Shown one piece after another: positions 1 to 7,902 of a DNA stretch of 64,000 nt. The stretch lies in contig DATCCY010000068.1 in the NCBI GenBank assembly GCA_036510975.1, positions 1 to 64,000 of the forward strand. The letters are read 5' to 3'. The stretch is from Longivirga sp036510975 (GTDB taxonomy: Bacteria; Actinomycetota; Actinomycetes; S36-B12; CAIYMF01). The first letter of the stretch is position 1. Every line of letters begins with the position of its first letter. The translations under genes and the position numbers were made by a program. Under the pieces are notes generated by a model, which had not been told where the DNA came from, did not search any database, and was given only the letters and a program-made list of their open reading frames with translations.

Positions 1-1426
1 TGGTGAAGCCGTCCGACGGGAGGTAGTCGGCGTAGCGACGGGGCATGCCCGCGGCGCCGAGCCAGTGCTGCACCAGGAACGTGGTGTGGAAGCCGACGAA
101 CAGCAGCCAGAAGTGGATCTTGCCGAGCCGCTCGTCGAGCATCCGCCCGGTGAACTTGGGCCACCAGAAGTAGTAGCCCGCGAACATCATGAACACGACG
201 GTGCCGAAGACGACGTAGTGGAAGTGCGCCACGACGAAGTAGGAGTCCGACACCTGGAAGTCGACCGGCGGGGCGGAGAGCAGGATGCCGGTGAGACCGC
301 CGAACAGGAAGGTCACGAGGAACCCGAGGGTCCACAGCATCGGCGTCTCGAAGCTCACCGAACCGCGCCACATCGTGCCGATCCAGTTGAAGAACTTCAC
401 ACCCGTCGGGATCGCGATGAGCATCGTCATGAAGGCGAAGAACGGCAGGTTGACCGCTCCGGTCACGTACATGTGGTGCGCCCAGACCGCCACGGACAGC
501 GCCGCGATGGCGATGGTCGCGAAGACCAGGCCCTTGTAGCCGAAGATCGGCTTGCGGCTGAACACCGGGATGATCTCGCTCGCGATGCCGAAGAACGGCA
601 GGGCGAGGATGTAGACCTCCGGGTGGCCGAAGAACCAGAACAGGTGCTGCCAGAGGATCGCGCCGCCGTTGGCCGCGTCGAACACCTGGGTACCGAACTT
701 GCGGTCGGCCTCGAGCACCACGAACGCGGCGGCGAGGACCGGGAACGCCATCAGGATCAGGATGCTCGTGAGCAGCACGTTCCAGGTGAAGATCGGCATC
801 CGGAACATCGTCATGCCCGGCGCGCGCATGCAGAAGATCGTGGTGATGAAGTTGACGCCACCGAGGATCGTGCCCAGACCACCGATGGTGAACCCGAGGA
901 TCCACAGGTCGGAGCCGACGTTCGGCGAGTTGATCGCGTTCGACAGCGGCGAGTAGGCGAACCAGCCGAAGGAGGCCGCGCCGCCGGGGGTGAGGAACCC
1001 GAGGCAGACGATCAGGCCACCGAAGAGGAACAGCCAGAACGCCACCATGTTCAGGCGCGGGAACGCGACGTCCGGCGATCCGATCTGCAGCGGCATGATC
1101 ACGTTGGCGAAGCCCGCGAACAGCGGGGTCGCGAACAGCAGCAGCATGATCGAGCCGTGCATCGTGAACAGCTGGTTGTACTGCTCCTGGCTGAAGAACT
1201 GCAGCCCCGGCTGGGCGAGCTCGGCGCGGATCATGAGGGCCATGACGCCGCCGAACAGGAAGAAGACGAACGTCGTGATCAGGTACATGTAGCCGATGAC
1301 CTTGTGGTCGGTGGAGGTGATCCACTTGACCAGGGTCCGGCCGAACTTGCGGCGCGACGGGTCCGCGGCGGTCATGCCGTCGGGGTCGGGAGCGGTCTCG
1401 ACCGGGCGGTCGTTGAGCAGCGTCAC
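1..1426 (-). CDS. ctaD: Cytochrome c oxidase subunit I (CtaD), 3' end beyond window
   Basis: Haem-copper catalytic subunit of the aa3-type cytochrome c oxidase, reducing O2 and pumping protons at the plasma membrane. Only the N-terminal ~475 residues are present; the rest lies beyond base 1. The minus strand reads VTLLNDRPVE at the start, then a segment ending TSTDHKVIGY typical of the family N-terminus, and GHPEVYILALP near base 625, the helix VI segment with the Glu of the D proton channel. The GTG start at 1426 follows the ctaC stop by 3 bases, with GGGGAG inside the end of ctaC as ribosome site, so the two genes are one operon. This is the canonical actinobacterial copy; a second, divergent subunit I lies at 53.9-55.9 kb. 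Confidence 0.95.
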   Translation of the reverse strand, partial: MTLLNDRPVETAPDPDGMTAADPSRRKFGRTLVKWITSTDHKVIGYMYLITTFVFFLFGGVMALMIRAELAQPGLQFFSQEQYNQLFTMHGSIMLLLFATPLFAGFANVIMPLQIGSPDVAFPRLNMVAFWLFLFGGLIVCLGFLTPGGAASFGWFAYSPLSNAINSPNVGSDLWILGFTIGGLGTILGGVNFITTIFCMRAPGMTMFRMPIFTWNVLLTSILILMAFPVLAAAFVVLEADRKFGTQVFDAANGGAILWQHLFWFFGHPEVYILALPFFGIASEIIPVFSRKPIFGYKGLVFATIAIAALSVAVWAHHMYVTGAVNLPFFAFMTMLIAIPTGVKFFNWIGTMWRGSVSFETPMLWTLGFLVTFLFGGLTGILLSAPPVDFQVSDSYFVVAHFHYVVFGTVVFMMFAGYYFWWPKFTGRMLDERLGKIHFWLLFVGFHTTFLVQHWLGAAGMPRRYADYLPSDGFT

Positions 1427-1429
1427 TGG

Positions 1430-2296
1430 TTAGCTCCCCGAGTTTCCGACGATGATCCGGCCCGTGTTGCCGCCGGCGTTGCCCGTGGTGATGACCCGAC
1501 CGGTCTGCAGCGTGCCGCTCTGACCGGCCGCCTTGAGGGTCGCGATGTGCGCGTCGTACTCGGCCCGCGGCACGACGTGGACGGTGAAGAGCATGTCCGA
1601 GTGGTAGGTGCCGCAGAGCTCGGCGCACTTGCCGGCGAAGACGCCCACCTTGTTCGGGGTCAGCTCGAACTGGTTCTCGCGACCGGGGATGACGTCCATC
1701 TTGAACAGGAACTGGGGGACCCAGAACGAGTGGATGACGTCGGGCGAGGTGAGCTTGAAGCGGACCCGCTCGTCGACCGGGAGCCAGAGCTCGGCGGGCT
1801 TGGCCGGCGTGCCGGTCTCGTACGCCCCGCCGTCGAGGTAGTTGAAGCCCCAGTTCCACTTGAACCCCACGACGCCGACGTTGTTCTTCACGTCGGGCGT
1901 GAGCTTGGTCAGCTCGGCCTGGTCGCGCGCCGTCACGGTGAACAGCGCGGCGATCATGATCGCCGGGGCGACGGTGTAGAGGATCTCGAGGGGCAGGTTG
2001 TAGCGGGTCTGGATGGGAGCGCCCTCGTTGGTGCGCCGCCGGTAGGCGATGATCGCCCAGAAGATCAGGCCCCAGGTGAGCACGCCGACGGCGAACGCCG
2101 CGATCCAGCTGTCCTGCCAGAAGGACAGGAGGATCGGGCCCTGCTCGGTCACCGGCGCGGGGTAGCCGAGCCGACCCAGCTGCGTGTCGGCGGAACAGCC
2201 GGCTGTGCCGGCCAGCACCAGCGCGGCACCGGCGGTCAGTGTGACCAGGCGGGCCCGCGACGGGCGCGGTGAGCGGGTCGAGCCCACGTTCGCCAT
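1430..2296 (-). CDS. ctaC: Cytochrome c oxidase subunit II (CtaC)
   Basis: CuA-bearing electron entry subunit of the aa3 oxidase, 288 aa. A signal/lipoprotein-like N-terminus with Cys in AGTAGCSAD (lipobox imperfect: Thr at -3) is followed by two membrane segments (about residues 50-75 and 95-115). The periplasmic cupredoxin domain carries the CuA ligands in CAELCGTYHSDM near the C-terminus, and the WNWGFNY segment is typical of the family. The ATG at 2296 has GTGAGG just upstream and gives a normal signal peptide; the much longer open frame upstream runs antisense through the cysteine desulfurase and is not coding. It is cotranscribed with ctaD and divergent from the cysteine desulfurase across 144 bp. 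Confidence 0.95.
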   Translation of the reverse strand: MANVGSTRSPRPSRARLVTLTAGAALVLAGTAGCSADTQLGRLGYPAPVTEQGPILLSFWQDSWIAAFAVGVLTWGLIFWAIIAYRRRTNEGAPIQTRYNLPLEILYTVAPAIMIAALFTVTARDQAELTKLTPDVKNNVGVVGFKWNWGFNYLDGGAYETGTPAKPAELWLPVDERVRFKLTSPDVIHSFWVPQFLFKMDVIPGRENQFELTPNKVGVFAGKCAELCGTYHSDMLFTVHVVPRAEYDAHIATLKAAGQSGTLQTGRVITTGNAGGNTGRIIVGNSGS

Positions 2297-2428
2297 CCTC
2301 ACGAGGGTCGTCGCACCGGTGCGTCGGCCCACCGCTGGCAGCGGCACACCACGCCCGCGGAGCGGGGGTCGGACGTACGCCGAGAGAGTAGCGCAGCAAC
2401 CCCCGCGGAACCCGTCGGGGTGGGGCAT

Positions 2429-2440
2429 TACGGTCGAGTC
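2429..2440 (+). promoter_or_regulatory. Leaderless-type -10 element for the cysteine desulfurase gene
   Basis: TACGGT at 2429-2434 is followed by 6 nt and then GTG at 2441. This TAnnnT-N6-start layout recurs through the window and implies that transcription begins at or next to the start codon. It is the reason for choosing 2441 over the GTG at 2420. Confidence 0.45.
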
Positions 2441-3643
2441 GTGGCGCACGGGTCGGACTCCCCCGAGACGGCCCCGGACCAGGTGTCCGGAGCCCGGGCT
2501 CCCGCGCCCGGCGGCTACCTCGACGCCGCCTCCACCGCACCCCTGCACCCGGCGGCGCGCGAGGCCCTGCTGGCCGCCCTCGACCAGGGCTGGGCCGACC
2601 CCGCGCGTCGTTACCACCAGGCCCGCCGGGCCCGCCAGCTGCTCGACGCCGCGCGCGAGTCGGTGGCGGTGATCCTCGGGGCCCGGCCCGACGAGGTGTC
2701 CTTCACGACCTCGGGCACCCAGGCGGTGGGGCTCGGTCTCGCCGGCCTCGTGCGCGGCCGCGAGCGGGTGGGGCACCGCGTGGTCAGCTCCGCGGTCGAG
2801 CACTCGAGCGTCCTGCATGCGGCCGAGGCCGCCGTCGGCGACGGCGCCGAGACGCTTCCGGTCGACCGGGTGGGCCGGGTGGACCTCGACTCGCTCGGCG
2901 TCGTGCTCCGCACCCCCGGCGTCGCCCTCGTCGCGCTGCAGTCGGCCAACCACGAGGTCGGCACCCGTCAACCGGTCGGCGCCGCCGCGGAGCTCTGCGC
3001 AGAGCACGGCGTACCCCTGCTCGTCGACGCCGCGCAGTCGGTGGGACACGACCCGCTCCCGGGCGGGTGGTCGGTGCTCGCGGCCAGCGGCCACAAGTGG
3101 GGCGGTCCGGCGGGGGTCGGGGTGCTCGCCGTGCGCACCGGCGTGCGCTGGCGGTCCACGTCGCCCGAGGGTGCCCTCGAGCTCGGCCGGGTGCCGGGCT
3201 ACGTCGACGTCCCCGCCGTCGTCGCCGCGGCGGCGGCGCTCGAGGCGGTGGAGCGCGAGCGGGTGGCCGAGTCGGCCCGGCTCTGCGCGCTGGTGGACCG
3301 GCTGCGCGCGCAGGTGCCGGCCCTCGTGCCCGACGCCGTCGTGCTCGGCGACGCGCACGACCGGCTGCCGCACCTGGTCACCTTCTCCTTCCTCTACGTC
3401 GACGGCGAGGCGCTCCTGGCCGACCTCGACCGGGCCGGGTTCGCCGTGAGCTCGGGCTCCTCGTGCGTGGCCGACTCGCTGCAGCCCTCGCACGTGCTGG
3501 CCGCGATGGGGGCGCTCACGCACGGCAACCTGCGGGTGTCGCTGCCCGTCGGTGCGGCGGGGGCCGACGTCGACCGCTTCCTCGAGGTGCTGCCGGGCGT
3601 CGTGGCCGGGGTCCGCGCCACGCTCGGGACGGAGGGCCTGTGA
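2441..3643 (+). CDS. Cysteine desulfurase (class V aminotransferase fold)
   Basis: PLP enzyme of 400 aa that removes sulfur from cysteine as a protein persulfide. The PLP-binding lysine is in ASGHKWGG (about Lys219), the cofactor-phosphate region is TSGTQAVGLG, and the catalytic cysteine is in SSGSSCVAD (about Cys342), so all active-site elements are intact. Its stop overlaps the start of a TusA-like gene (GTGA), which suggests that the persulfide is passed to that carrier rather than directly to Fe-S scaffolds. It is closer to the NifS/IscS-like branch than to SufS, and no suf or isc scaffold genes lie beside it. An alternative GTG at 2420 would add 7 residues. Confidence 0.88.
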   Translation: MAHGSDSPETAPDQVSGARAPAPGGYLDAASTAPLHPAAREALLAALDQGWADPARRYHQARRARQLLDAARESVAVILGARPDEVSFTTSGTQAVGLGLAGLVRGRERVGHRVVSSAVEHSSVLHAAEAAVGDGAETLPVDRVGRVDLDSLGVVLRTPGVALVALQSANHEVGTRQPVGAAAELCAEHGVPLLVDAAQSVGHDPLPGGWSVLAASGHKWGGPAGVGVLAVRTGVRWRSTSPEGALELGRVPGYVDVPAVVAAAAALEAVERERVAESARLCALVDRLRAQVPALVPDAVVLGDAHDRLPHLVTFSFLYVDGEALLADLDRAGFAVSSGSSCVADSLQPSHVLAAMGALTHGNLRVSLPVGAAGADVDRFLEVLPGVVAGVRATLGTEGL

Positions 3644-3894
3644 GCGCATCGACCCCGCCGCCGTACGACCGGGTCCTCGACGAGCGGGGCCGCAGGTGCC
3701 CGATGCCGGTGATCGCGCTCGCCCGGATGACCACCGCACTTCCGTCCGCCCGCCTCCTGCTGCTGTCCGACGACGCCGCCGCCGAGACCGACGTCCCGGC
3801 CTGGTGCGGGCTGCGGGGTCGCACCCTCGCCTGGGTCGGCGACGCGCCGGACGGTCGAGGCCGCGCCTACCTCGTCGTCCCTCTCGAGCAGTGA
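3640..3894 (+). CDS. TusA-like sulfur carrier protein
   Basis: Small protein of 84 aa with the TusA/SirA signature RRCPMPVIALA near residues 18-29: the conserved Cys-Pro-x-Pro in which the Cys accepts persulfide sulfur. The rest (LLLLSDDAAAETDVPAWCGLRGR) matches the second half of the fold. The GTG start overlaps the upstream cysteine desulfurase stop by 4 bases, so the two are translationally coupled and probably form a donor-carrier pair for tRNA thiolation or cofactor sulfur. The final acceptor is not shown by the neighbourhood. Confidence 0.8.
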   Translation: MSASTPPPYDRVLDERGRRCPMPVIALARMTTALPSARLLLLSDDAAAETDVPAWCGLRGRTLAWVGDAPDGRGRAYLVVPLEQ

Positions 3895-3900
3895 GGCGGC

Positions 3901-4578
3901 TCAGAACGCAGGCGGGAGCAGCAGCGCGGCGCGCAGCAACGTGAGGTAGCGCAGCCGGGTCACGTTGATCACCCCGAGGCTCGCGAGGTGGTCGGTGCGC
4001 CACTGGACGTCGAGCAGTCGCGGCCCCTCGCCCGGCACGCTCGCCGCCCGCAGCCGCTCGACAAGGGCCACGAGCGCCACCTTCGACGCGTCGGCGGCCA
4101 GGCTGAACATCGACTCGCCCGCGAACAGGCCGCCGATCTCCACGCCGTAGAGCCCGCCGACCAGGTCGCCGTCGGCGGTGCGGCTCTCGAGGGAGTGCGC
4201 CCAGCCGAGGCGGTGCAGCTCGGTGTAGGCCTCGACCACCTCGTCGGTGATCCAGCCGTCGGGACGGCGCGGGTCGCCGCAGGCACGCATCACCGCGACG
4301 AAGTCGGTGTCGACCGTCGTCGTCAGCCGTCGGCAGGACTTCCGCAGCGAGGAGGAGACCCGCAGTCCGTCGAGCCGGAGGATCCCGCGCGGATCCGGGG
4401 ACCACCAGGCCAGCGCGCCGACGCCGTCGAGCGGCATCGGGAACAACCCCGAGCGGTACGCCGCCAGCAGGGTCCCCGGCTCGAGGTCGGCGCCCACGCC
4501 CAGCAGCTCGACGCCGGGGTCGGCGAGCGAGGGATCGGGCAGGTCCCAGGCGGAGGGCGGCGGCTCAACCGGGGTCAC
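3901..4578 (-). CDS. aat: Leucyl/phenylalanyl-tRNA--protein transferase
   Basis: Transfers Leu or Phe from aminoacyl-tRNA to proteins with N-terminal Lys or Arg, marking them for the N-end-rule ClpS/ClpAP route. The 225-aa protein has the family landmarks in order: YRSGLFPMPLDG (about 40-52), WWSPDPRGIL, WITDEVVEAYTELHRLGWAHSLE and GGLYGVEIGGLFAGESMFS. The GTG at 4578 was chosen because longer open sequence runs into adoK, which ends at 4595. It lies 16 bp downstream of adoK on the same strand and is likely cotranscribed with it. It ends 6 bp from the converging TusA-like gene. Confidence 0.93.
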   Translation of the reverse strand: MTPVEPPPSAWDLPDPSLADPGVELLGVGADLEPGTLLAAYRSGLFPMPLDGVGALAWWSPDPRGILRLDGLRVSSSLRKSCRRLTTTVDTDFVAVMRACGDPRRPDGWITDEVVEAYTELHRLGWAHSLESRTADGDLVGGLYGVEIGGLFAGESMFSLAADASKVALVALVERLRAASVPGEGPRLLDVQWRTDHLASLGVINVTRLRYLTLLRAALLLPPAF

Positions 4579-4594
4579 GGGACGCGAGGACCGC

Positions 4595-5581
4595 TCAAGG
4601 ACGCGGGCAGCGGATGTGCTCGGCGACCTCGGCGGCGGGGCCGGCGCCGTAGGTCTCGGCGAAGCGGCGCAGGAAGTGCTGCTGGGCGAGGTCGTACTCC
4701 TGGGTGCCGACCGTCTCGATGACGTAGGTCGCCAGCAGCGAGCCGATCTGCGCGCACCGCTCGTGCGAGAGGTCCCAGGCCAGGCCTGCGAGGAATCCGG
4801 CGCGGAAGGCGTCTCCGACGCCCGTGGGGTCGGCCTTGAGCTCTTCGAGGGGCGTGGACACCTCGACGGCGGGCTGCCCGGCCACCTCGACCCGCGCCCC
4901 GTCCTTGCCGAGCGTCGTGACGCGGACACCGACGCGCGAGAGGACCTCGTCGTGCGACCAGCCGGTCTTGTGCTCGATGAGGCCGGCCTCGTAGTCGTTG
5001 CTGAACAGGTAGGACGCGCCGTCGACGAGCTGCTTGATGCCGTCGCCGTCGAGCCATGCCAGCTGCTGGCTCGGGTCTGCCACGAACGGGATGCCGCGGA
5101 AACGGCACTCGTCGGTGTGCCGGTTCATCGCCTCGGGGTCGTTGGCGCCGATCAGCACGAGGTCGATGCCGCCCACACGCTCGGCGATCGGGCCCAGCTC
5201 GATCTCGCGCGCCTCGGTCATCGCGCCGGGGTAGAACGAGGCGATCTGGCACTGCTCGGCGTCGGTGGTGCAGACGAAACGAGCGGTGTGCCGCACGTCG
5301 GAGACCTTGACCGAGTGCGTGTCGACCCCGTGCCGGGCGAGCCAGGACCGGTAGTCCGCGAAGTCCTGGCCGACCGCGCCGACCAGCACGGGGTTGAGAC
5401 CGAGGACCGCCATGCCGAACGCGATGTTGGCCGCGACGCCGCCGCGACGGACGTCGAGGTCGTCGACCAGGAACGACAACGAGATCTTGTCGAGCTTGTC
5501 GGCCACGAGCGAGTCGGAGAACTTCCCCGGGAAGGTCATGAGGTGGTCGGTCGCGATGGAGCCGGTGACGCACACGCGCAC
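4595..5581 (-). CDS. adoK: Adenosine kinase-type PfkB sugar/nucleoside kinase
   Basis: PfkB-family kinase of 328 aa. The N-terminus CVTGSIATDHLMTFPGKF, the internal FYPGAMTEAREIELGP and IGANDPEAMNRHTDECR, and the C-terminal DPTGVGDAFRAGF catalytic motif match the mycobacterial adenosine kinase (AdoK) rather than ribokinase. The expected reaction is phosphorylation of adenosine to AMP, although related family members can use other substrates. The GTG at 5581 has GAAGAGA upstream; an upstream ATG at 5698 adds a basic, low-complexity tail and is unlikely. Its position beside ctaC is the same as in mycobacteria. Confidence 0.85.
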   Translation of the reverse strand: MRVCVTGSIATDHLMTFPGKFSDSLVADKLDKISLSFLVDDLDVRRGGVAANIAFGMAVLGLNPVLVGAVGQDFADYRSWLARHGVDTHSVKVSDVRHTARFVCTTDAEQCQIASFYPGAMTEAREIELGPIAERVGGIDLVLIGANDPEAMNRHTDECRFRGIPFVADPSQQLAWLDGDGIKQLVDGASYLFSNDYEAGLIEHKTGWSHDEVLSRVGVRVTTLGKDGARVEVAGQPAVEVSTPLEELKADPTGVGDAFRAGFLAGLAWDLSHERCAQIGSLLATYVIETVGTQEYDLAQQHFLRRFAETYGAGPAAEVAEHIRCPRP

Positions 5582-5733
5582 GGGTGTCTCTTCTCGTCGG
5601 CGCCCCGTGGGGCTGCGGGCCTGACGTGGCCAGACCCTATCCGGAGACCCGGCCGGGGGGACGGAACCGCACCGTCCCGGGCGGCGTCCGACCAGCAACG
5701 GGGGCCAGACTCGGATCGGCGACGGGAACCGAC

Positions 5734-7302
5734 ATGACGAGCACGAGCACCTCCAGCGCGACGCGCACGTGCCTGGGCGTCGTCGCGCTCGCGCTGGGCC
5801 TCGCAGCCTGTGGCTCCCAGGTGGCCGGCCCGGGCGGCTCGGGCTCCCTCCCGGTGCTGCGGATCGGCACGGCGCAGTACGGCGCGACCGACGCCGTCGC
5901 GCCTCGAGCGAGCGGCACGGGCACGGGTTCCGGCGGGCAGGGTCAGGATCCCTACCCGCTTCGCGGCACGCTCCCGACCGGGCCGTCGTCGGCGAAGGTC
6001 TACCGCTTCGGCGACGGAGCGGTGGACGGCTCCGACGTCGCGACCCTCGCGTCCGTGCTGGGCGTCACGGCGACGCCGGTCCGCCACCCGCACGGCTGGG
6101 ACGTCGCCACGAAGGCGGGCGAGGTCCGCGTGCGCGACGACGGCTCGGCCTGGTCGTTCTCCCGCGGGACGTCCGCGTGCCCGTCGTACGCCGCCGACAT
6201 CGACGACGTCGGCGGGGTCTCGATGAGCGGCTGCGCCGTCGCGGTCCCGCCGAGCCCGAGCACGGGTGGCGCGGTCGCCACCGGCCCCGCCGCCGGCGTC
6301 GGTCCGTGCCCCGGTCCGTCGGCACCTGGCACCCCGCAGACGAGCTGCACGACGACCGAGCCGTCGACCACCGCCACGACGCCCGCCACGGTGGCCGCCC
6401 CGACCGACTCGGCCGCCCTCGGCGCGGCCGGACCCGTGCTCTCGGCCGCCGGGCTCGACCCGGCGCAGGCAGGGGTCCTGGCCGGCACGGACGCCTACCC
6501 GGTCCGCACCGTGGTCCTCGACCCGATCGTGGACGGTCTGCGGACCTCCGGCGCGCGCACCGTGGTCGACGTGGATGCCGACGGTGTCCTCGGCGCCACC
6601 GGCGTCCTGACGCGGCCCGCCCCCGGCGACAGCTACCCGATCATCACCGCCTCGGCCGCGCTCGACCTGCTGCGGGCCATGCCTCGCCCGGAGATCGCCG
6701 TCGCCTGCATGCAGGGCAGGGTCTGCCCGGGCATCGGCCCGACGCCGATCAGCGGAGCGGTCCTCGGCCTGTCGATGGCCTCCGACGCGGGGGCGCCGGT
6801 CCTCGTGCCCAGCTGGCTGTTCACCGTCGCCGGGTCCGACGAGCCGATCGCGGTCGTCGCCGTGGAGCAGACGTACCTCGGCGACCCGACGGCCTCACCC
6901 GATCCGGCCGCCTCCGGCCCCGCCGCCAGCTCCGCGCCGGGCCCCGGGCCGTCCGACGGCGGCGGTGCGGGCTCGGTCCCGGGCAGCTCCGGTGCTCCCG
7001 CGACACCCGTCCCCGTGACGGACCCGCCGACTCCCGCCATCTCGGTGCAGTCGGTCTCGCTCGGCAAGGACGCCACCACCCTCGTGCTCGGTGCGGTCGG
7101 CGGCGTGTGCGACGACTACTCCGGCACGGTCCAGGAGACCTCGACGACGATCACGGTGGGGATCCTCGCCACCCCGCAGTCGCCCGGCCGGGTCTGCGCC
7201 GCCATGGCGAGGGAGTTCACCGTGACCGTCGCGCTGGCCGCACCGTGGAACGACCGCACGATCATCGACGCCGGCAGCGGGACGACCCTGCGCCTCGGCT
7301 GA
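5734..7302 (+). CDS. Putative lipoprotein of unknown function, Pro/Ser/Thr-rich
   Basis: Predicted lipoprotein of 522 aa. The N-terminus is a signal peptide ending in the lipobox LAAC (LGVVALALGLAACGSQV, about Cys30). The mature part has three blocks: an N-terminal domain to about residue 170, a Pro/Ser/Thr linker (about 170-230), a second domain with paired cysteines (VACMQGRVCPGIGP), another Pro/Ser/Gly linker, and a C-terminal ~90-residue domain with CDDYSG and RVCAAM cysteines. I recognise no enzymatic motif; an extracytoplasmic role with disulfides is likely. The ATG at 5734 is the first codon giving a clean signal peptide. It is divergent from adoK and ends at a strong bidirectional terminator. 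Confidence 0.75.
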   Translation: MTSTSTSSATRTCLGVVALALGLAACGSQVAGPGGSGSLPVLRIGTAQYGATDAVAPRASGTGTGSGGQGQDPYPLRGTLPTGPSSAKVYRFGDGAVDGSDVATLASVLGVTATPVRHPHGWDVATKAGEVRVRDDGSAWSFSRGTSACPSYAADIDDVGGVSMSGCAVAVPPSPSTGGAVATGPAAGVGPCPGPSAPGTPQTSCTTTEPSTTATTPATVAAPTDSAALGAAGPVLSAAGLDPAQAGVLAGTDAYPVRTVVLDPIVDGLRTSGARTVVDVDADGVLGATGVLTRPAPGDSYPIITASAALDLLRAMPRPEIAVACMQGRVCPGIGPTPISGAVLGLSMASDAGAPVLVPSWLFTVAGSDEPIAVVAVEQTYLGDPTASPDPAASGPAASSAPGPGPSDGGGAGSVPGSSGAPATPVPVTDPPTPAISVQSVSLGKDATTLVLGAVGGVCDDYSGTVQETSTTITVGILATPQSPGRVCAAMAREFTVTVALAAPWNDRTIIDAGSGTTLRLG

Positions 7303-7309
7303 GCGAACG

Positions 7310-7359
7310 CCGCACGACGAAGGGCCGCACCCTCGCGGGTGCGGCCCTTCGTCGTGCGG
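7310..7359. terminator. Bidirectional intrinsic-type terminator hairpin
   Basis: A perfect 23-bp inverted repeat, arms 7310-7332 and 7337-7359 with a 4-nt loop, sits between the converging lipoprotein gene (ends 7302) and erpA (ends 7372). No U tract is obvious, as is usual for hairpins in GC-rich actinobacteria. Confidence 0.85.
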
Positions 7360-7371
7360 TGCGTGCGCCGG

Positions 7372-7737
7372 TCAGCTGAACGAGTCCCCGCAGGCGCAGG
7401 AACCGGTGGCGTTCGGGTTGTCGATCGTGAAGCCCTGCTTCTCGATCGTGTCGACGAAGTCGATCGTGGCGCCGCCGAGGTAGGGGGCGCTCATCCGGTC
7501 GGTGACGACCTTGACGCTGCCGAACTCCTTGACGACGTCGCCGTCGAGCGAACGGTCGTCGAAGAAGAGCTGGTAGCGCAGGCCGGAGCAGCCGCCGGGC
7601 TGCACGGCGACGCGGAGCGCGAGGTCGTCGCGGCCCTCCTGCTCGAGCAGTGCGGCCACCTTCGAGGAGGCCACCTCGGTGAGCAGGACGCCGTCGGTGA
7701 CGGGCGTCGAGGTCTCGATCGTGACGTCGGCGGTCAT
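7372..7737 (-). CDS. erpA: A-type Fe-S cluster carrier (ErpA/IscA/HesB family)
   Basis: Fe-S insertion protein of 121 aa that hands clusters to apo-enzymes. The three ligand cysteines are visible: one in VQPGGCSGLRYQ (about Cys50) and the pair in GSCACGDSF at the C-terminus. Plausible clients in this window are NadA and LipA, both Fe-S enzymes. The gene follows glycerate kinase on the same strand after a 165-bp gap, and the mycobacterial Rv2204c/Rv2205c pair has the same arrangement. The start is the ATG at 7737. Assignment to ErpA rather than IscA or SufA is by genomic context; the family is certain. Confidence 0.88.
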   Translation of the reverse strand: MTADVTIETSTPVTDGVLLTEVASSKVAALLEQEGRDDLALRVAVQPGGCSGLRYQLFFDDRSLDGDVVKEFGSVKVVTDRMSAPYLGGATIDFVDTIEKQGFTIDNPNATGSCACGDSFS

Positions 7738-7902
7738 GCGGTAGGTCCTCCCGTGCGGGCGAGCGTGCGTGGTGTCGGTCCGTGAACGACAACAGGGGTC
7801 CGACCGGGACGTATTCCCCGGGCGCGGCCGCCGTCATCGCCCATCGTGCCACGACCCGGGCCGATCGGCCTCAGGGGTGCCTCACCTCACACGGCGCGTC
7901 GC

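Noticed and set aside
65..2272. A 735-residue plus-strand open frame opposite ctaD and ctaC.
   Set aside because: It is antisense to two clear oxidase genes and has the Glu/Arg/His-rich composition of a frame forced by GC-rich third positions; no domain is recognisable.
7870..7888. A sequence resembling an iron (DtxR/IdeR) box upstream of erpA.
   Set aside because: About 13 of 19 positions match a 19-bp consensus and the two halves are only partly symmetrical; at 133 bp from the start it is too weak to call.
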